This document shows, piece after piece, positions 28,604 to 37,512 of a stretch of DNA of 64,000 bases; position 1 is the first letter of the stretch, and every line of letters begins with the position of its first letter. The stretch lies in the NCBI GenBank assembly GCA_965262425.1, contig OZ253536.1:186001-250000 (forward strand), given 5' to 3'. Origin of the DNA: CAZOZZ01 sp965262425. Its GTDB lineage: Bacteria > Acidobacteriota > Terriglobia > 20CM-2-55-15. The translations under genes were made by a program, and so were the position numbers. The notes under the pieces are model-generated. The model was not told the origin of the DNA. It searched no databases and saw nothing but the letters and a program-made list of their open reading frames with translations.

Positions 28604-31039
28604 TCACTCCGACCGAAGCGCTTCGAGCGGGTCCTTGCGGGATGCGGCACGGGCGGGCAGGTAACTGGCAGCGAGTGCGGTCGTAGCCATCAGAAGAGCG
28701 GCGATGGCGAGCGTGGGTGCATCGGTCCTGCCGACCCCGAACAGGAGGCTGGAGATGAAGCGAGTGAGCCACAGGGACGCCAGCAGTCCGACCGCGAGTC
28801 CGATCAGGACCGGTTTCATCCCTTGTGTCAGAAACAGCCTGACGATATCCCCGGTTCCGGCGCCCAGGGCTGTTCTAACGCCTATCTCATGCCGGCGCTG
28901 ACTTACCGAATAGGAGATCACTCCGTAGATCCCGACCAGGGCGAGCAGGAGGGCGATTGACGCCAGCAAGGTCAGCAGGGTCGTGTTGAAGCGTTGTTGT
29001 CCCAGAGAATTCCTCAGAACCTGGGCCACGGTCTGAACGTTGGAGACCGGAAGATTCGGATCGATGTCCCAGACTGCTTCGCGCAGGGCCGATCCCATGC
29101 CGCCCGGATTTCCTGCAGCCCGGACGACCAGGTTGGTGTTCGTCCAGAATGAGACCGGATTCTGTGTGTACGGAAAGTAGATCTCTGGAACCGGGCTCTG
29201 GCCGACACCCAACTGTATGGTGTCGCCGACAACCCCAACAACCCGAAGCCATTCCGCTTCCAAGTCCGTCGCCCCCAACCTCAGCCGCATTCCTTCCGGG
29301 TCGATCCGTCCCCAATACCTCCGGGCCAACAATTCGTTGACCACGACCACTCCAGGCGAGTCGGACCGGTCTCGGTTCTCAAACCACCGACCGCCAATCA
29401 GTCTCAACCCGAATGCCTTCTCGTAGCCCGGCGTTGCCACTCTGAAAACGGCATTCGGTCTTGTGCCCGGATCTCGGGCCCCCGCCGATCCGTCCACTGT
29501 GAAGTCCAGCCTCCAGGTGTCCCCACCCACCGGAACGTGATTGACCAAACCTGCGGACACGACCCCTGGCAGCGCACCGACGCCTCCGAGGACATCGTTG
29601 AAGAAGGCCTGTTGCCGTTCCGGTGGGGCAAACTGCGATCCGGCCAGTGAGATCGACATCGTCATCGCGTTCGCCGAATCGAATCCGGTGTCGGTCCGCC
29701 CGAGCCTGACCATCGTGTGGACCATCAGAGAGGCGCCTACGAACAAGACCATCGCCAGGGCCACTTCCGACGCCGTCAGGTATTGACCGAGGCGCCGCCC
29801 GGTCGTCCCCGCTTGTGTCGTCGATCGCTGTTTGAGCGAGTCGGTCAGATCGGATTTCGAAACCTGGAGGGCGGGAAACAACCCGAACACCACTGCGGCG
29901 ATCACCGAAACCAGCAGGGTGAAGGCGAGGGCGGACAGATCGATGCCGATTTCGCCCAGTCGCGGGATTTCGCCGGGCGCCAGTGCCACAAGCAATTCCA
30001 CTCCGGCATACGCCACTCCGAGGCCTGTCAAGGCGCCCAGCAGCGATAGCGCTGCACTTTCGGCCAGAAGCTGGCGCACCAGTCTCAATCGGCCGGCACC
30101 AAGCGCGGCACGAATGGCGATTTCCCGCCTTCGTCCGGCAGCCCGGGACAAGATGAGACCCGACACGTTAGAGCAGGCTATCAGCAGAACGAATCCGACC
30201 GCCCCAAGCAGCGCGACCAGCGCGGTCCGTACTCCGGAAACGACCGGCTCCCGCAAGCGTTCCACATTGACTCCGATGTCCGTGTTCGTCCGCGGCCGAT
30301 CCTCGACGAGGACCTGTGCGATGACGTCCATATTCGCCTGGGCCTGGTCGAGGGAAACGCCCGGACGTAACTCGGCAAATATTCGTAGCCCGCGGGAGTG
30401 ATCCGTTGCTGCTTCGGGTCCCAGAACAAGCGGCGCCCAGAGCATGGCTTCGCTGGCCCAGAACGGTGGGAACCCGAATCCCTCCGGCATCACGCCGATA
30501 ACCGAGTGAGATTCGCCGTCCAGTGTCACGGAGCGACCGACGATTCCGCCGTCACCTCCGAAGTTCTGCTGCCACAACGCGTAACCGAGAACCACCACGT
30601 GTTGGCTGCCGGCAGATCCATCATCGTCGACTAGCGTGCGTCCGAGCAATGGCGAGACGCCGAGCAGTTCGAACAGGCTGACCGACGCCTTCAAGCCGGG
30701 AGGCTGGACCGGTCGGTCGCTGCCCGTGAGAACCGGCGCCCAGGGTTGCGCCGCGGTCATGTTTTCGAAGACATCGTTGCGATCGGACCAGGCGACGAAA
30801 TCGGCGGGAGAAGTCGCATTGCGTGTCTCGGCCTTGTCCACCTCGTGCGTGAAGATTGCGACGAGGCGCTTGGGGTTCGCGTAGGGAAGTGGGTTGAGGA
30901 GAATCGAGTTCACGACGCTGAATATCGCCGTGTTAGCGCCTATGCCGATGGCAAGAGTCAGCACCGCGATGGCCGTGAACCGGGGATTGTTTCCCAGTAC
31001 GCGGAGCGCGTAACGAATGTCCTGTCCTATTGTCGCCAT
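28604..31039 (-). CDS. ADOP-type MacB-like ABC permease
   Basis: An 811-residue inner-membrane permease of the acidobacterial duplicated orphan permease type. It has an N-terminal segment (QDIRYALRVLGNNPRFTAIAV), a first helix at about 20-42 (LTLAIGIGANTAIFSVVNSIL), a periplasmic MacB-PCD domain, and an FtsX triple-helix block near 275-400. A second PCD and a final FtsX block follow (GIYGVISYSVSQRRHEIGVR, ending SRKDPLEALRSE). No ATPase gene is adjacent, which is typical of these orphans. Members are thought to export or sense unknown molecules. A half copy of a dispersed 180-200-bp repeat lies in its upstream region. Confidence 0.88.
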   Translation of the reverse strand: MATIGQDIRYALRVLGNNPRFTAIAVLTLAIGIGANTAIFSVVNSILLNPLPYANPKRLVAIFTHEVDKAETRNATSPADFVAWSDRNDVFENMTAAQPWAPVLTGSDRPVQPPGLKASVSLFELLGVSPLLGRTLVDDDGSAGSQHVVVLGYALWQQNFGGDGGIVGRSVTLDGESHSVIGVMPEGFGFPPFWASEAMLWAPLVLGPEAATDHSRGLRIFAELRPGVSLDQAQANMDVIAQVLVEDRPRTNTDIGVNVERLREPVVSGVRTALVALLGAVGFVLLIACSNVSGLILSRAAGRRREIAIRAALGAGRLRLVRQLLAESAALSLLGALTGLGVAYAGVELLVALAPGEIPRLGEIGIDLSALAFTLLVSVIAAVVFGLFPALQVSKSDLTDSLKQRSTTQAGTTGRRLGQYLTASEVALAMVLFVGASLMVHTMVRLGRTDTGFDSANAMTMSISLAGSQFAPPERQQAFFNDVLGGVGALPGVVSAGLVNHVPVGGDTWRLDFTVDGSAGARDPGTRPNAVFRVATPGYEKAFGLRLIGGRWFENRDRSDSPGVVVVNELLARRYWGRIDPEGMRLRLGATDLEAEWLRVVGVVGDTIQLGVGQSPVPEIYFPYTQNPVSFWTNTNLVVRAAGNPGGMGSALREAVWDIDPNLPVSNVQTVAQVLRNSLGQQRFNTTLLTLLASIALLLALVGIYGVISYSVSQRRHEIGVRTALGAGTGDIVRLFLTQGMKPVLIGLAVGLLASLWLTRFISSLLFGVGRTDAPTLAIAALLMATTALAASYLPARAASRKDPLEALRSE

Positions 31040-31057
31040 TCCACCTCCCAGTGCTTC

Positions 31058-31117
31058 GGTCGCAAACTGACCGAAATCTGGGCGTCAATTCTGCGAAGTT
31101 ATTCTTGAAGCGGACCC
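31058..31117 (+). repeat. 180-200-bp inverted-repeat element family, partial copy
   Basis: This 60-base stretch matches one half of the elements at 36641-36840 and 60376-60553, including the terminal sequence (ttcttgaagcggaccc, with one extra base) followed by TAA. The other half is missing. It sits 20 bases upstream of the ADOP start, so it forms part of that gene's leader. Confidence 0.75.
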
Positions 31118-31192
31118 TAAAAATTAGAGAACCCGTTCGAGGGAAAAGAGTTGGCTTCGAGCCTACCGTAAAATTTCCACTCTCCGGTTCCC

Positions 31193-31220
31193 GATTGTGG
31201 CGCGACTAACGCGCTATAAT
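31193..31220 (+). promoter_or_regulatory. Possible sigma70-type promoter for the M3 peptidase gene
   Basis: A perfect -10 hexamer TATAAT lies at 31215-31220, about 90 bases before the ATG at 31309. The best -35 candidate 16 bases upstream (gattgt) is weak. The gene has no other obvious promoter in the divergent gap with the ADOP permease. Confidence 0.4.
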
Positions 31221-31308
31221 CCACCGGGAATGGAGACAGGTAGCGTAGAAACGATTGTGAGGGCGCTGAACGACCACAAGGTCGAGTACCTACGGAGAGA
31301 CACACTAA

Positions 31309-33360
31309 ATGACGACTGACGATAATATCCTGCTGGCGGAATGGACTGGCCAGTACGGCGGTGTTCCCGCCTTCGACAAAATGAGCCTCGGAGCTCTCAG
31401 ACCGGCGCTCGAGGCCGGTATGGCGAGCCACCTCGCGGAAATCGCCGGGATCGCGAACAACTCCGAACCGCCCACGTTCGACAACACAATCGTTGCCATG
31501 GAGCGGTGTGGGCGGGATCTTGATCGAGTGTTCCCATTCTGGGGGATCTGGAGCTCGAACCTGTCGACGCCCGAGTTCAGGGAAATCCAGGGAGAAATGG
31601 CTCCCCGCCTTGCCGAGTTTCAGTCGAAAATCCTGCAGAACCAGGCCCTGTTCGACCGTGTCCGTACCGTGTATGAAGGTCCGGAGATGGTGGCGTTGCG
31701 CAGCGATCAGAAGCGTCTCGTCTGGCTGGTGTTCGATACGTTCGCGCGTCACGGTGCGACCCTGGAAGACGAAGCGAAGCAACGATACGTGGCGATCAAC
31801 CAGCGACTTGCCGAGCTTCACACCAGGTTCTCGAACAACGTTCTTGCCGATGAGGAAAAATACGTTCATTACCTCCGCGCGGACCAACTCGACGGTCTGT
31901 CGGAATCATTTGTCCGGGCCGCGGCTCTGGCCGCCAACGACCGTGGCCGTCGAGGGGAGTATGCCGTCACCAACACACGTTCGTCGACCGATCCGTTCCT
32001 GAAGTCCTCCGATGAGCGCGAGCTACGGGAGAAGGTGTGGCGTACATACTCGAGCCGGGGCGACAACGGTGACGAACACGACAACAAGGCGCTCCTTGCC
32101 GAAATTCTGAGCTTGAGGCATGAACGGGTGGGACTTCTGGGGTATCGAAATTACGCCGAGTGGCAACTCGAAGACCGCATGGCCAAAACTCCCCGCCAGG
32201 CGATGGACCTGTTGGAGTCCGTGTGGCCCGCCGCCCTTTCGCGGGTTCGGGAAGAGGTCGCCGACATGCAGGCCCTGGCCGACGCCCGTGGCGACGGCAT
32301 CACGATAGCCCCCTGGGACTACCTGTACTACTCGGAGAAAGTCCGGAAGAAAAAATATGATCTGGATTCCGATGAGGTCCGGCAGTATCTGCAGCTGGAC
32401 AAGCTTCGCGAGGCGATGTTCTTTGTTGCAGGCGAGCTGTTCGAGTTTGACTTCAGACCGGTGAAGGAAGACTCGGTTCCCGTTTTCCACGACGATGTCC
32501 GGGTCTGGGAAGTTGTGGACAAAGTCTCGGGAGATCATGTTGGCCTGTGGTATCTCGATCCCTACGCCCGCCCAGGCAAAAGTTCGGGCGCCTGGGCTAC
32601 GTCCTACCGCAGCCATGAAACGTTCGAGGGCAAAAGGACAGTACTGGCCTCGAACAACTCGAACTTCATCAAAGGCGCGCCAGGTGAACCTGTCCTGGTT
32701 TCATGGGACGATGCAAGAACACTGTTCCACGAGTTCGGCCACGCCTTGCACTATCTTTCGTCGTCGGTCGCGTATCCGACCCTGAACAGCGGTGTGCGTG
32801 ACTACACGGAGCTTCAATCGCAACTGCTGGAGCACTGGTTGGTGACCGACAAGGTGATAGACGGTTATCTGGTTCATGTTGAATCGGGCGAACCGATTCC
32901 CGCTGAGCTGGTCGGAAAGATTAAGAATGCCTCGACATTCAACCAGGGATTCGGGACGACGGAGTACCTCGCTTCCGCTCTCGTGGACATGAAGTACCAC
33001 ACGATGGATCCCGCGGGCATGGACCCGAACGCCGCCGAAGGCACCGTCCTGGCCGAACTCGACATGCCCTCGGAAATCGTCATGCGCCATCGAAGCCCCC
33101 ACTTCGGACATGTCTTTTCCACCGAAAGCTATGCGGCCGGATATTACGGCTACATGTGGGCCGACGTGCTCACCGCGGACGCCGCCGAAGCCTTCGCCGA
33201 AGCCCCGGGAGGGTTCTACGACAAGGAGCTGGCAAAGAAGGCGGTCGACAACCTGTTCGCGGTCCGTAACGCCGTCGATCCTGCCGAAGCCTACCGCGCA
33301 TTCCGTGGTCGGGACGCTCGGATTGAAGCCTTGATGCGCGACCGCGGGTTTGTTTCATAG
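31309..33360 (+). CDS. M3-family zinc oligopeptidase (dipeptidyl-carboxypeptidase/OpdA-like)
   Basis: A 683-residue cytoplasmic metallopeptidase of family M3. The zinc motif HEFGHALH starts at residue 474. The third ligand lies about 28 residues later in the YTELQSQLLEHW region, as the family expects, and the substrate-binding HRSPHFGHVFSTESYAAGYYGY block follows near 600. N-terminal helices (PTFDNTIVAMERCG) are typical of Dcp/OpdA. It degrades short peptides from protein turnover. It has no signal peptide. It is transcribed alone and diverges from the ADOP gene. Confidence 0.92.
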   Translation: MTTDDNILLAEWTGQYGGVPAFDKMSLGALRPALEAGMASHLAEIAGIANNSEPPTFDNTIVAMERCGRDLDRVFPFWGIWSSNLSTPEFREIQGEMAPRLAEFQSKILQNQALFDRVRTVYEGPEMVALRSDQKRLVWLVFDTFARHGATLEDEAKQRYVAINQRLAELHTRFSNNVLADEEKYVHYLRADQLDGLSESFVRAAALAANDRGRRGEYAVTNTRSSTDPFLKSSDERELREKVWRTYSSRGDNGDEHDNKALLAEILSLRHERVGLLGYRNYAEWQLEDRMAKTPRQAMDLLESVWPAALSRVREEVADMQALADARGDGITIAPWDYLYYSEKVRKKKYDLDSDEVRQYLQLDKLREAMFFVAGELFEFDFRPVKEDSVPVFHDDVRVWEVVDKVSGDHVGLWYLDPYARPGKSSGAWATSYRSHETFEGKRTVLASNNSNFIKGAPGEPVLVSWDDARTLFHEFGHALHYLSSSVAYPTLNSGVRDYTELQSQLLEHWLVTDKVIDGYLVHVESGEPIPAELVGKIKNASTFNQGFGTTEYLASALVDMKYHTMDPAGMDPNAAEGTVLAELDMPSEIVMRHRSPHFGHVFSTESYAAGYYGYMWADVLTADAAEAFAEAPGGFYDKELAKKAVDNLFAVRNAVDPAEAYRAFRGRDARIEALMRDRGFVS

Positions 33361-33378
33361 AGGCGCCGAACGTTTTGG

Positions 33379-33543
33379 ACCTCGCCGTGAAGACACGGGG
33401 GACGCAGAGGGGATTTTTTACCGCGGAGTCGCGGAGGTCTTTTTTATGTTTATCCCTTCCGCTCTGCGCCCCTGCGCCTCTGCGGTGAAAATTCTTTCTC
33501 CGTCTTCTCCGCGTCTTCGCGGTGAATCTTCTAGTCTCAAGGA
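33379..33543. repeat. CGCAGAG/CTCTGCG inverted low-complexity repeat
   Basis: The intergenic region between the peptidase and the antiporter is made of units such as gacgcagagg and cgcggagtcgcggagg on one side and ctgcgcctctgcggtg and ccgcgtcttcgcggtg on the other, so the two sides can pair. The two flanking genes converge, so it may act as a bidirectional terminator. No gene is seen. Confidence 0.65.
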
Positions 33544-33556
33544 ATGACGCGAGCCT

Positions 33557-34795
33557 TCAGTTGGGGTGGGTCTCCGCTCTGGCGATCACACTGCTGATCG
33601 TCAGGCCCTGCACGATGATCGAGAAGGCGACGACGCCGTATGTGATCGTCACCAGGGCATCTCGGGACGGACCTGGCGGTAGCGACAGAGCCAGCGCCAC
33701 GGAAATCCCCCCCCTCAGGCCTCCCCACGTGAGGATCAGGGTGGCCCGGTTGCTGAATTCGCGAACGAGGCTGAACAACTGGATGGGGATGCCGACTGCA
33801 ATAAAGCGCGAGAGCAGAACGATTGGGATGGCGATCAGGATCGCTTCCAGGTAGTCGATCCGGAAGCTCACCGTCACAACGACCAGGCCGATCAGTACGA
33901 ACAGGATCGCATTCAATAGCTCATCCACCAATTCCCAAAACGAGTCCAGGTGTTCCACCGTAACTTTCGACATGGCGAAGTTGCGTCCGTGGTTTCCGAT
34001 CAGCAGCCCGGCGATGACGACGGCGATCGGCCCTGACGCATGCAGGAAACTCGAAAGGGAGTAACCACCCATGACCAGTGCCAGGGTGATCAGGATTTCC
34101 ACTTGATACTCGTCGGTGGATCGCAGCATCCGGTACGCTACATATCCGATCACCAGCCCGACCAGGAGGCCGCCGATCACCTCTTCAGCAAAAAGCAGCA
34201 GAACGTCGCCGGCCGAAACGTCTCCCCGAACTGCGACATCGAGCAGGACGAGAAAAATGACGATCCCGACGCCGTCGTTGAACAACGACTCTCCGGTGAT
34301 CTTCGTCTCAAGCGTTTTGGGCGCCTTCGCCAGTTTCAGAATGCCGACAACGGCGATCGGGTCCGTGGGTGAGATCAGGGCGCCGAACAGAAGGCAGTCG
34401 ATGTATCGAAGCCCCAGGCCGACGAGATCGAACAGGAAGTAGCTGAGTGTCCCAACGATGAATGTCGACGTCACGACGCCGAACGATGCCAGCGTCAAAA
34501 CGACCCACTTCTGCTTGAGAAGATCATCGAGGTTGACCTGGAGCGCTCCGGCGAACAACAGGAAGCTCAGCATCCCCTGCATCAGGGCCAGGTTGAAATC
34601 GATGCCGGAAACGAACGCCTGGGCTTCGGCTGCCACACCGACGCCAATGCTGTTGAGCAAGACCAGCGCCAGTGACATCGCCAGCGCGATGATCATGAGT
34701 CCGATCTTGATTGGCAGCTTGAGGAACCTGTGGTTGATGTAGCCAAATGCCGCCGAGAGGCATACCAGGACGGTCATCGTGTGGAGCAAGTTCAT
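33557..34795 (-). CDS. CPA1-type cation/proton antiporter
   Basis: A 412-residue polytopic inner-membrane protein with about 12 hydrophobic segments. The core antiporter motifs are visible: LLFGALISPTDPIAVVGILK (discontinuous helix with the acidic pair region) and TGESLFNDGVGIVIFLVLL (the conserved ND motif). It exchanges Na+ or K+ for H+ across the membrane. It has no C-terminal TrkA or cytoplasmic domain, which fits a short NhaP-like form. The C-terminus overlaps only repeat DNA. It diverges from the GNAT-like gene. Confidence 0.88.
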   Translation of the reverse strand: MNLLHTMTVLVCLSAAFGYINHRFLKLPIKIGLMIIALAMSLALVLLNSIGVGVAAEAQAFVSGIDFNLALMQGMLSFLLFAGALQVNLDDLLKQKWVVLTLASFGVVTSTFIVGTLSYFLFDLVGLGLRYIDCLLFGALISPTDPIAVVGILKLAKAPKTLETKITGESLFNDGVGIVIFLVLLDVAVRGDVSAGDVLLLFAEEVIGGLLVGLVIGYVAYRMLRSTDEYQVEILITLALVMGGYSLSSFLHASGPIAVVIAGLLIGNHGRNFAMSKVTVEHLDSFWELVDELLNAILFVLIGLVVVTVSFRIDYLEAILIAIPIVLLSRFIAVGIPIQLFSLVREFSNRATLILTWGGLRGGISVALALSLPPGPSRDALVTITYGVVAFSIIVQGLTISSVIARAETHPN

Positions 34796-34938
34796 ATGTC
34801 GATGGGAAGGTATCGCATCGCCGTTATGCGGTCAAGATTGTCATCGATTCCTGGGCCGGCCCTTACCCCTTGTTTTGGTCGAAACATGTTATCTTTGGCA
34901 CGTTCATACTGATTGTTCACAGACGGAGACGGTTCGGG

Positions 34939-35532
34939 ATGAAACACACCATTCGACAGTATGCTCTGGAACAGGGTGCTCTGGAAGTTCAGTATATCGA
35001 AGAGAACTTCTCCGAGTTTCAGAGCAAGAAGGCCGCGGACGAAATAATAGAGCGCTTGAAGGACCGCGAATGCCTGATTCTTCTGTCGATGGCTCCGTCG
35101 CCCGACGATGAAGATGCGCTCATACCTGTTGCGTTCAAAGTAGGTCACGAACTCAAGGAGTTCGAAACCCAGGCCAAGCTCGTGGATCTGGTCAGCCAGT
35201 TGTCCGGCTGTGTCCAGTTTTCGGACCGGAAGATTTTCTACAGCTGGATAGGGGGAACCCGGAAGGCTTGGCGAGGGGCCGGCCACTATCGTGCGCTGAC
35301 CGAGCAGCAGGAAGAGTGGGCCCACCAGCGCGGGTACCACGAGATTGTCGTGAAGACGAAAAACAAGTTTTATCCCATGAGGAAGACGCTCGACCACATG
35401 CAGTTCAACGTCGTCAAGTTTCAGCCCGACCTGAAGGACACCCGTGAATCGAAGTTGTATTTGAGCAAGAGGATCGGAGCGGAACTCCTGCGTCTTCACC
35501 AGGCGGCCGAGACCCTCGAACGCAGCATCTGA
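34939..35532 (+). CDS. GNAT-like N-acetyltransferase
   Basis: A 197-residue protein. The central part reads like a GNAT fold: a beta strand before GGTRKAWRGAGHYRALTEQQ (the acetyl-CoA-binding R/Q-x-x-G-x-G/A region, here modified), then EWAHQRGYHEIVVKTKN. A C-terminal extension (about 40 residues) is unusual. The start at MKHTIRQYALEQ was chosen because the longer reading has no ribosome site and overlaps the divergent antiporter gene. The substrate is unknown. A 168-bp inverted-repeat element lies directly downstream. Confidence 0.6.
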   Translation: MKHTIRQYALEQGALEVQYIEENFSEFQSKKAADEIIERLKDRECLILLSMAPSPDDEDALIPVAFKVGHELKEFETQAKLVDLVSQLSGCVQFSDRKIFYSWIGGTRKAWRGAGHYRALTEQQEEWAHQRGYHEIVVKTKNKFYPMRKTLDHMQFNVVKFQPDLKDTRESKLYLSKRIGAELLRLHQAAETLERSI

Positions 35533-35545
35533 CGGTAGAAGCCGT

Positions 35546-35713
35546 CTAGGAGCCTGCGCGGCAGAAGGGATCGTAGCGAGAAAGCGGGGGATCGAGGCCA
35601 GATTTTCTTCGATTTTGAGGCGAATAGTGGTTCTATTTAACAAACAATCGGGGAAATATGGACCGATTCCTACCGCTTTCGCAGTAGATTCCTTCTGCCG
35701 CGCAGGCTCCTAG
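35546..35713. mobile_element. 168-bp MITE-like element with perfect 23-bp inverted repeats
   Basis: The ends are exact reverse complements: CTAGGAGCCTGCGCGGCAG at the start and its mirror ending in GCTCCTAG at 35713, together 23 matching bases. If CTAG is the target duplication, the element is 35550-35709. It is non-coding and lies between the GNAT-like gene and the PpsR-like gene. Only one copy is in this window. Confidence 0.7.
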
Positions 35714-35753
35714 CGCTCATTACCTGATCTCCTGCACGCCCCTACAGCGGATT

Positions 35754-36554
35754 ATGAAGACAATTTTTATCGTTTCAGACGGTACCGGGGCCCGGGGCCA
35801 GCACCTCCTGCGCGCGGCGCTTGCCCAGTTTCCAACCGACCTGAAGGTCGACATCCTGGTTCGTGCGCGTGTCCGGAGTCCGGAGCAACTTGAGGCGGTT
35901 ATCGACGATGCCAGCGCATCCGACAGCATCCTCGTGCACACCCTGGCGACTACGGATCTGCGAGAACTGCTCTATTCGCGGGCTTCGGAAAGAGGCATCC
36001 CATCGGTGGACCTTTTCGGCCACCTGCTCAGCTTTCTGGGTGACTTTCTTGGAGCACGACCTGAAGGGGTGCCCGGCGGAATGCAGAGGCCGGCAGACCG
36101 CAAGATGGTGGACGCCTTGACGTTCGCGGTCAAACATGACGATGGCCTCGGTCTCAAGGACATCCGGAGGGCGGACATTGTCCTGGTCGGGGTTTCTCGG
36201 ACTTCCAAGACGCCGTTGTCCGTCTATCTGGCGGTTCGCGGATATCGCGTGATGAACATCCCGATCGTGCCGGATCTGGGCCTTCCATCGGAGTTGTTCA
36301 ACGTCGACCAGAAGAAGCTTGTGGGGTTACGCGTGGAGCCGGAGCGATTGCGGCAGCTTCGTGAAAAGAGGCTCAAAAAATATGGGACCGAAGCGACCAA
36401 GACCTACACCAGCCTCGACCACATCCGAAAAGAAGTGGCGCACGCCGATGATACCTTCGTCTGGGCGAACTGGCCCGTTGTCGACATGACCGACAGAGCC
36501 CTCGAGGAAGCCGCCGTTGACGTCGTTCGCCTGACGGTCGACTCACACGATTAA
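35754..36554 (+). CDS. ppsR: PpsR-like bifunctional kinase/pyrophosphorylase (PEP synthase or PPDK regulator)
   Basis: A 266-residue protein of the DUF299 family. It reversibly phosphorylates a threonine of phosphoenolpyruvate synthase or pyruvate phosphate dikinase using ADP, and so switches gluconeogenic flux. The P-loop-like motif GVSRTSKTP is at 146-154. The N-terminus MKTIFIVSDGTGARGQHLLRA and the stretch NIPIVPDLGLPSELFNVD are family signatures. The target dikinase is not in this window. Confidence 0.88.
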   Translation: MKTIFIVSDGTGARGQHLLRAALAQFPTDLKVDILVRARVRSPEQLEAVIDDASASDSILVHTLATTDLRELLYSRASERGIPSVDLFGHLLSFLGDFLGARPEGVPGGMQRPADRKMVDALTFAVKHDDGLGLKDIRRADIVLVGVSRTSKTPLSVYLAVRGYRVMNIPIVPDLGLPSELFNVDQKKLVGLRVEPERLRQLREKRLKKYGTEATKTYTSLDHIRKEVAHADDTFVWANWPVVDMTDRALEEAAVDVVRLTVDSHD

Positions 36555-36640
36555 TTTCCGACGGTCAGCTTTAACATCCTTTAACACATCCCATCTCTCA
36601 CCCTCCTGTCTAACCTTGCAGAGCGGTCGGAAATCTCTAA

Positions 36641-36840
36641 GGGTCCGCTCAAGAATAGTTTCGTAGAATTGGCGCCCAGATTTCGGTCAGATTCGGTCGC
36701 GACCGATCGAGCAGACCGGAGGAATAGCCCGGCCATTTCGAGGATCTGCGATTGAGGAGCGGCCGAAGATGGCGCGAAGGTCCCGCGAAGATGGCGTGAA
36801 GATGGGATGCCAAAATGTGAAGTTATTCTTGAGCGGACCC
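36641..36840. mobile_element. 180-200-bp inverted-repeat element family, 200-bp copy
   Basis: The left end GGGTCCGCTCAAGAATAG and right end (reading inward) GGGTCCGCTCAAGAATAAC are near-perfect inverted repeats. The interior (GGTCGCGACC, gcggccgaagatggcg) matches the copy at 60376-60553 in the opposite orientation. The left flank is TAA; the right flank is not. It supplies the leader immediately upstream of the CpxP/Spy-like gene. Confidence 0.8.
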
Positions 36841-36885
36841 TTCGCGACGGCGGCCCTCGAGAAACAAAACAGGAGGATGTTACCG

Positions 36886-37452
36886 ATGACTGTTAGAAAC
36901 ATGATGCTTGCCGTCCTTTTTACTGCCGTGGCGATTCCGTCGTTTGCTCAGAGAGGACCGGGTCGCCCCCCGGGTGGGCAGGGAGGCTTCGGAGGCCGGG
37001 TCGAATCCGGACTCGAATCAGGAGAGGAACGAGGTCCGAGGCGAGAACGTGACCCGATAGGTCGCCTGGAGGAAGCGCTGGGACTCAATGCCGCGCAAGT
37101 GGCGAGTCTCCAGGCGCTGGTAGAGAGCAATCAGGCGACTCAGGAAGCGATCCGGGTCGAGGTCGGACAGGCGCGGGAAAACCTGCATAGTCTCATCGAA
37201 CAGGGAGCCAGTGCGACCGACATAGGTAACGCGGTGCTTGGGATCCACGCCATTCAGGACCAGGCGAAGGCGTCCAGGGATCAATTTCAGACGGCCCTGA
37301 AAAATCTGCTCACCGCCGAGCAGCAGGGCAAACTCGACGCCATCCAGGCTGCCGGCCGAGGAGGTTCGGGAGAGGATGGTGATTCGGGTCCCGGTCGGGG
37401 GCGTCGTGGCCGTCGCGGCGGCCGTCCTTCCAGCCCTCCGCCAGCCGGTTAA
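36886..37452 (+). CDS. Periplasmic CpxP/Spy-like (LTXXQ-type) protein
   Basis: A 188-residue exported protein with signal peptide MTVRNMMLAVLFTAVAIPSFA. A Gly/Arg-rich linker (35-60) leads to a helical segment with an LTxxQ-like motif (LGLNAAQVASLQALVE) and long amphipathic helices, then an Arg/Gly/Pro-rich tail. Such proteins act as periplasmic chaperones or stress sensors. The start follows a strong site (aggaggatgttaccg); an upstream start would lie inside the repeat element. It converges with a sensor/regulator pair, and Spy/CpxP proteins are often regulated by, or feed back on, such systems (inference). Confidence 0.75.
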   Translation: MTVRNMMLAVLFTAVAIPSFAQRGPGRPPGGQGGFGGRVESGLESGEERGPRRERDPIGRLEEALGLNAAQVASLQALVESNQATQEAIRVEVGQARENLHSLIEQGASATDIGNAVLGIHAIQDQAKASRDQFQTALKNLLTAEQQGKLDAIQAAGRGGSGEDGDSGPGRGRRGRRGGRPSSPPPAG

Positions 37453-37512
37453 TCAGTGCCAACACGTGCTGCAATTGGCTGTTGGCCGAGAGGCCGACAG
37501 CCAATTGCCTCT

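Noticed and set aside
34747..34938. A longer start for the GNAT-like gene
   Set aside because: It would overlap the start of the divergent antiporter gene and has no ribosome site. Family-like sequence begins at 34939.
36769..36885. An upstream start that would extend the CpxP/Spy-like protein by 39 residues
   Set aside because: The extension lies mostly inside the repeat element and would bury the signal peptide. The ATG at 36886 has a strong ribosome site.
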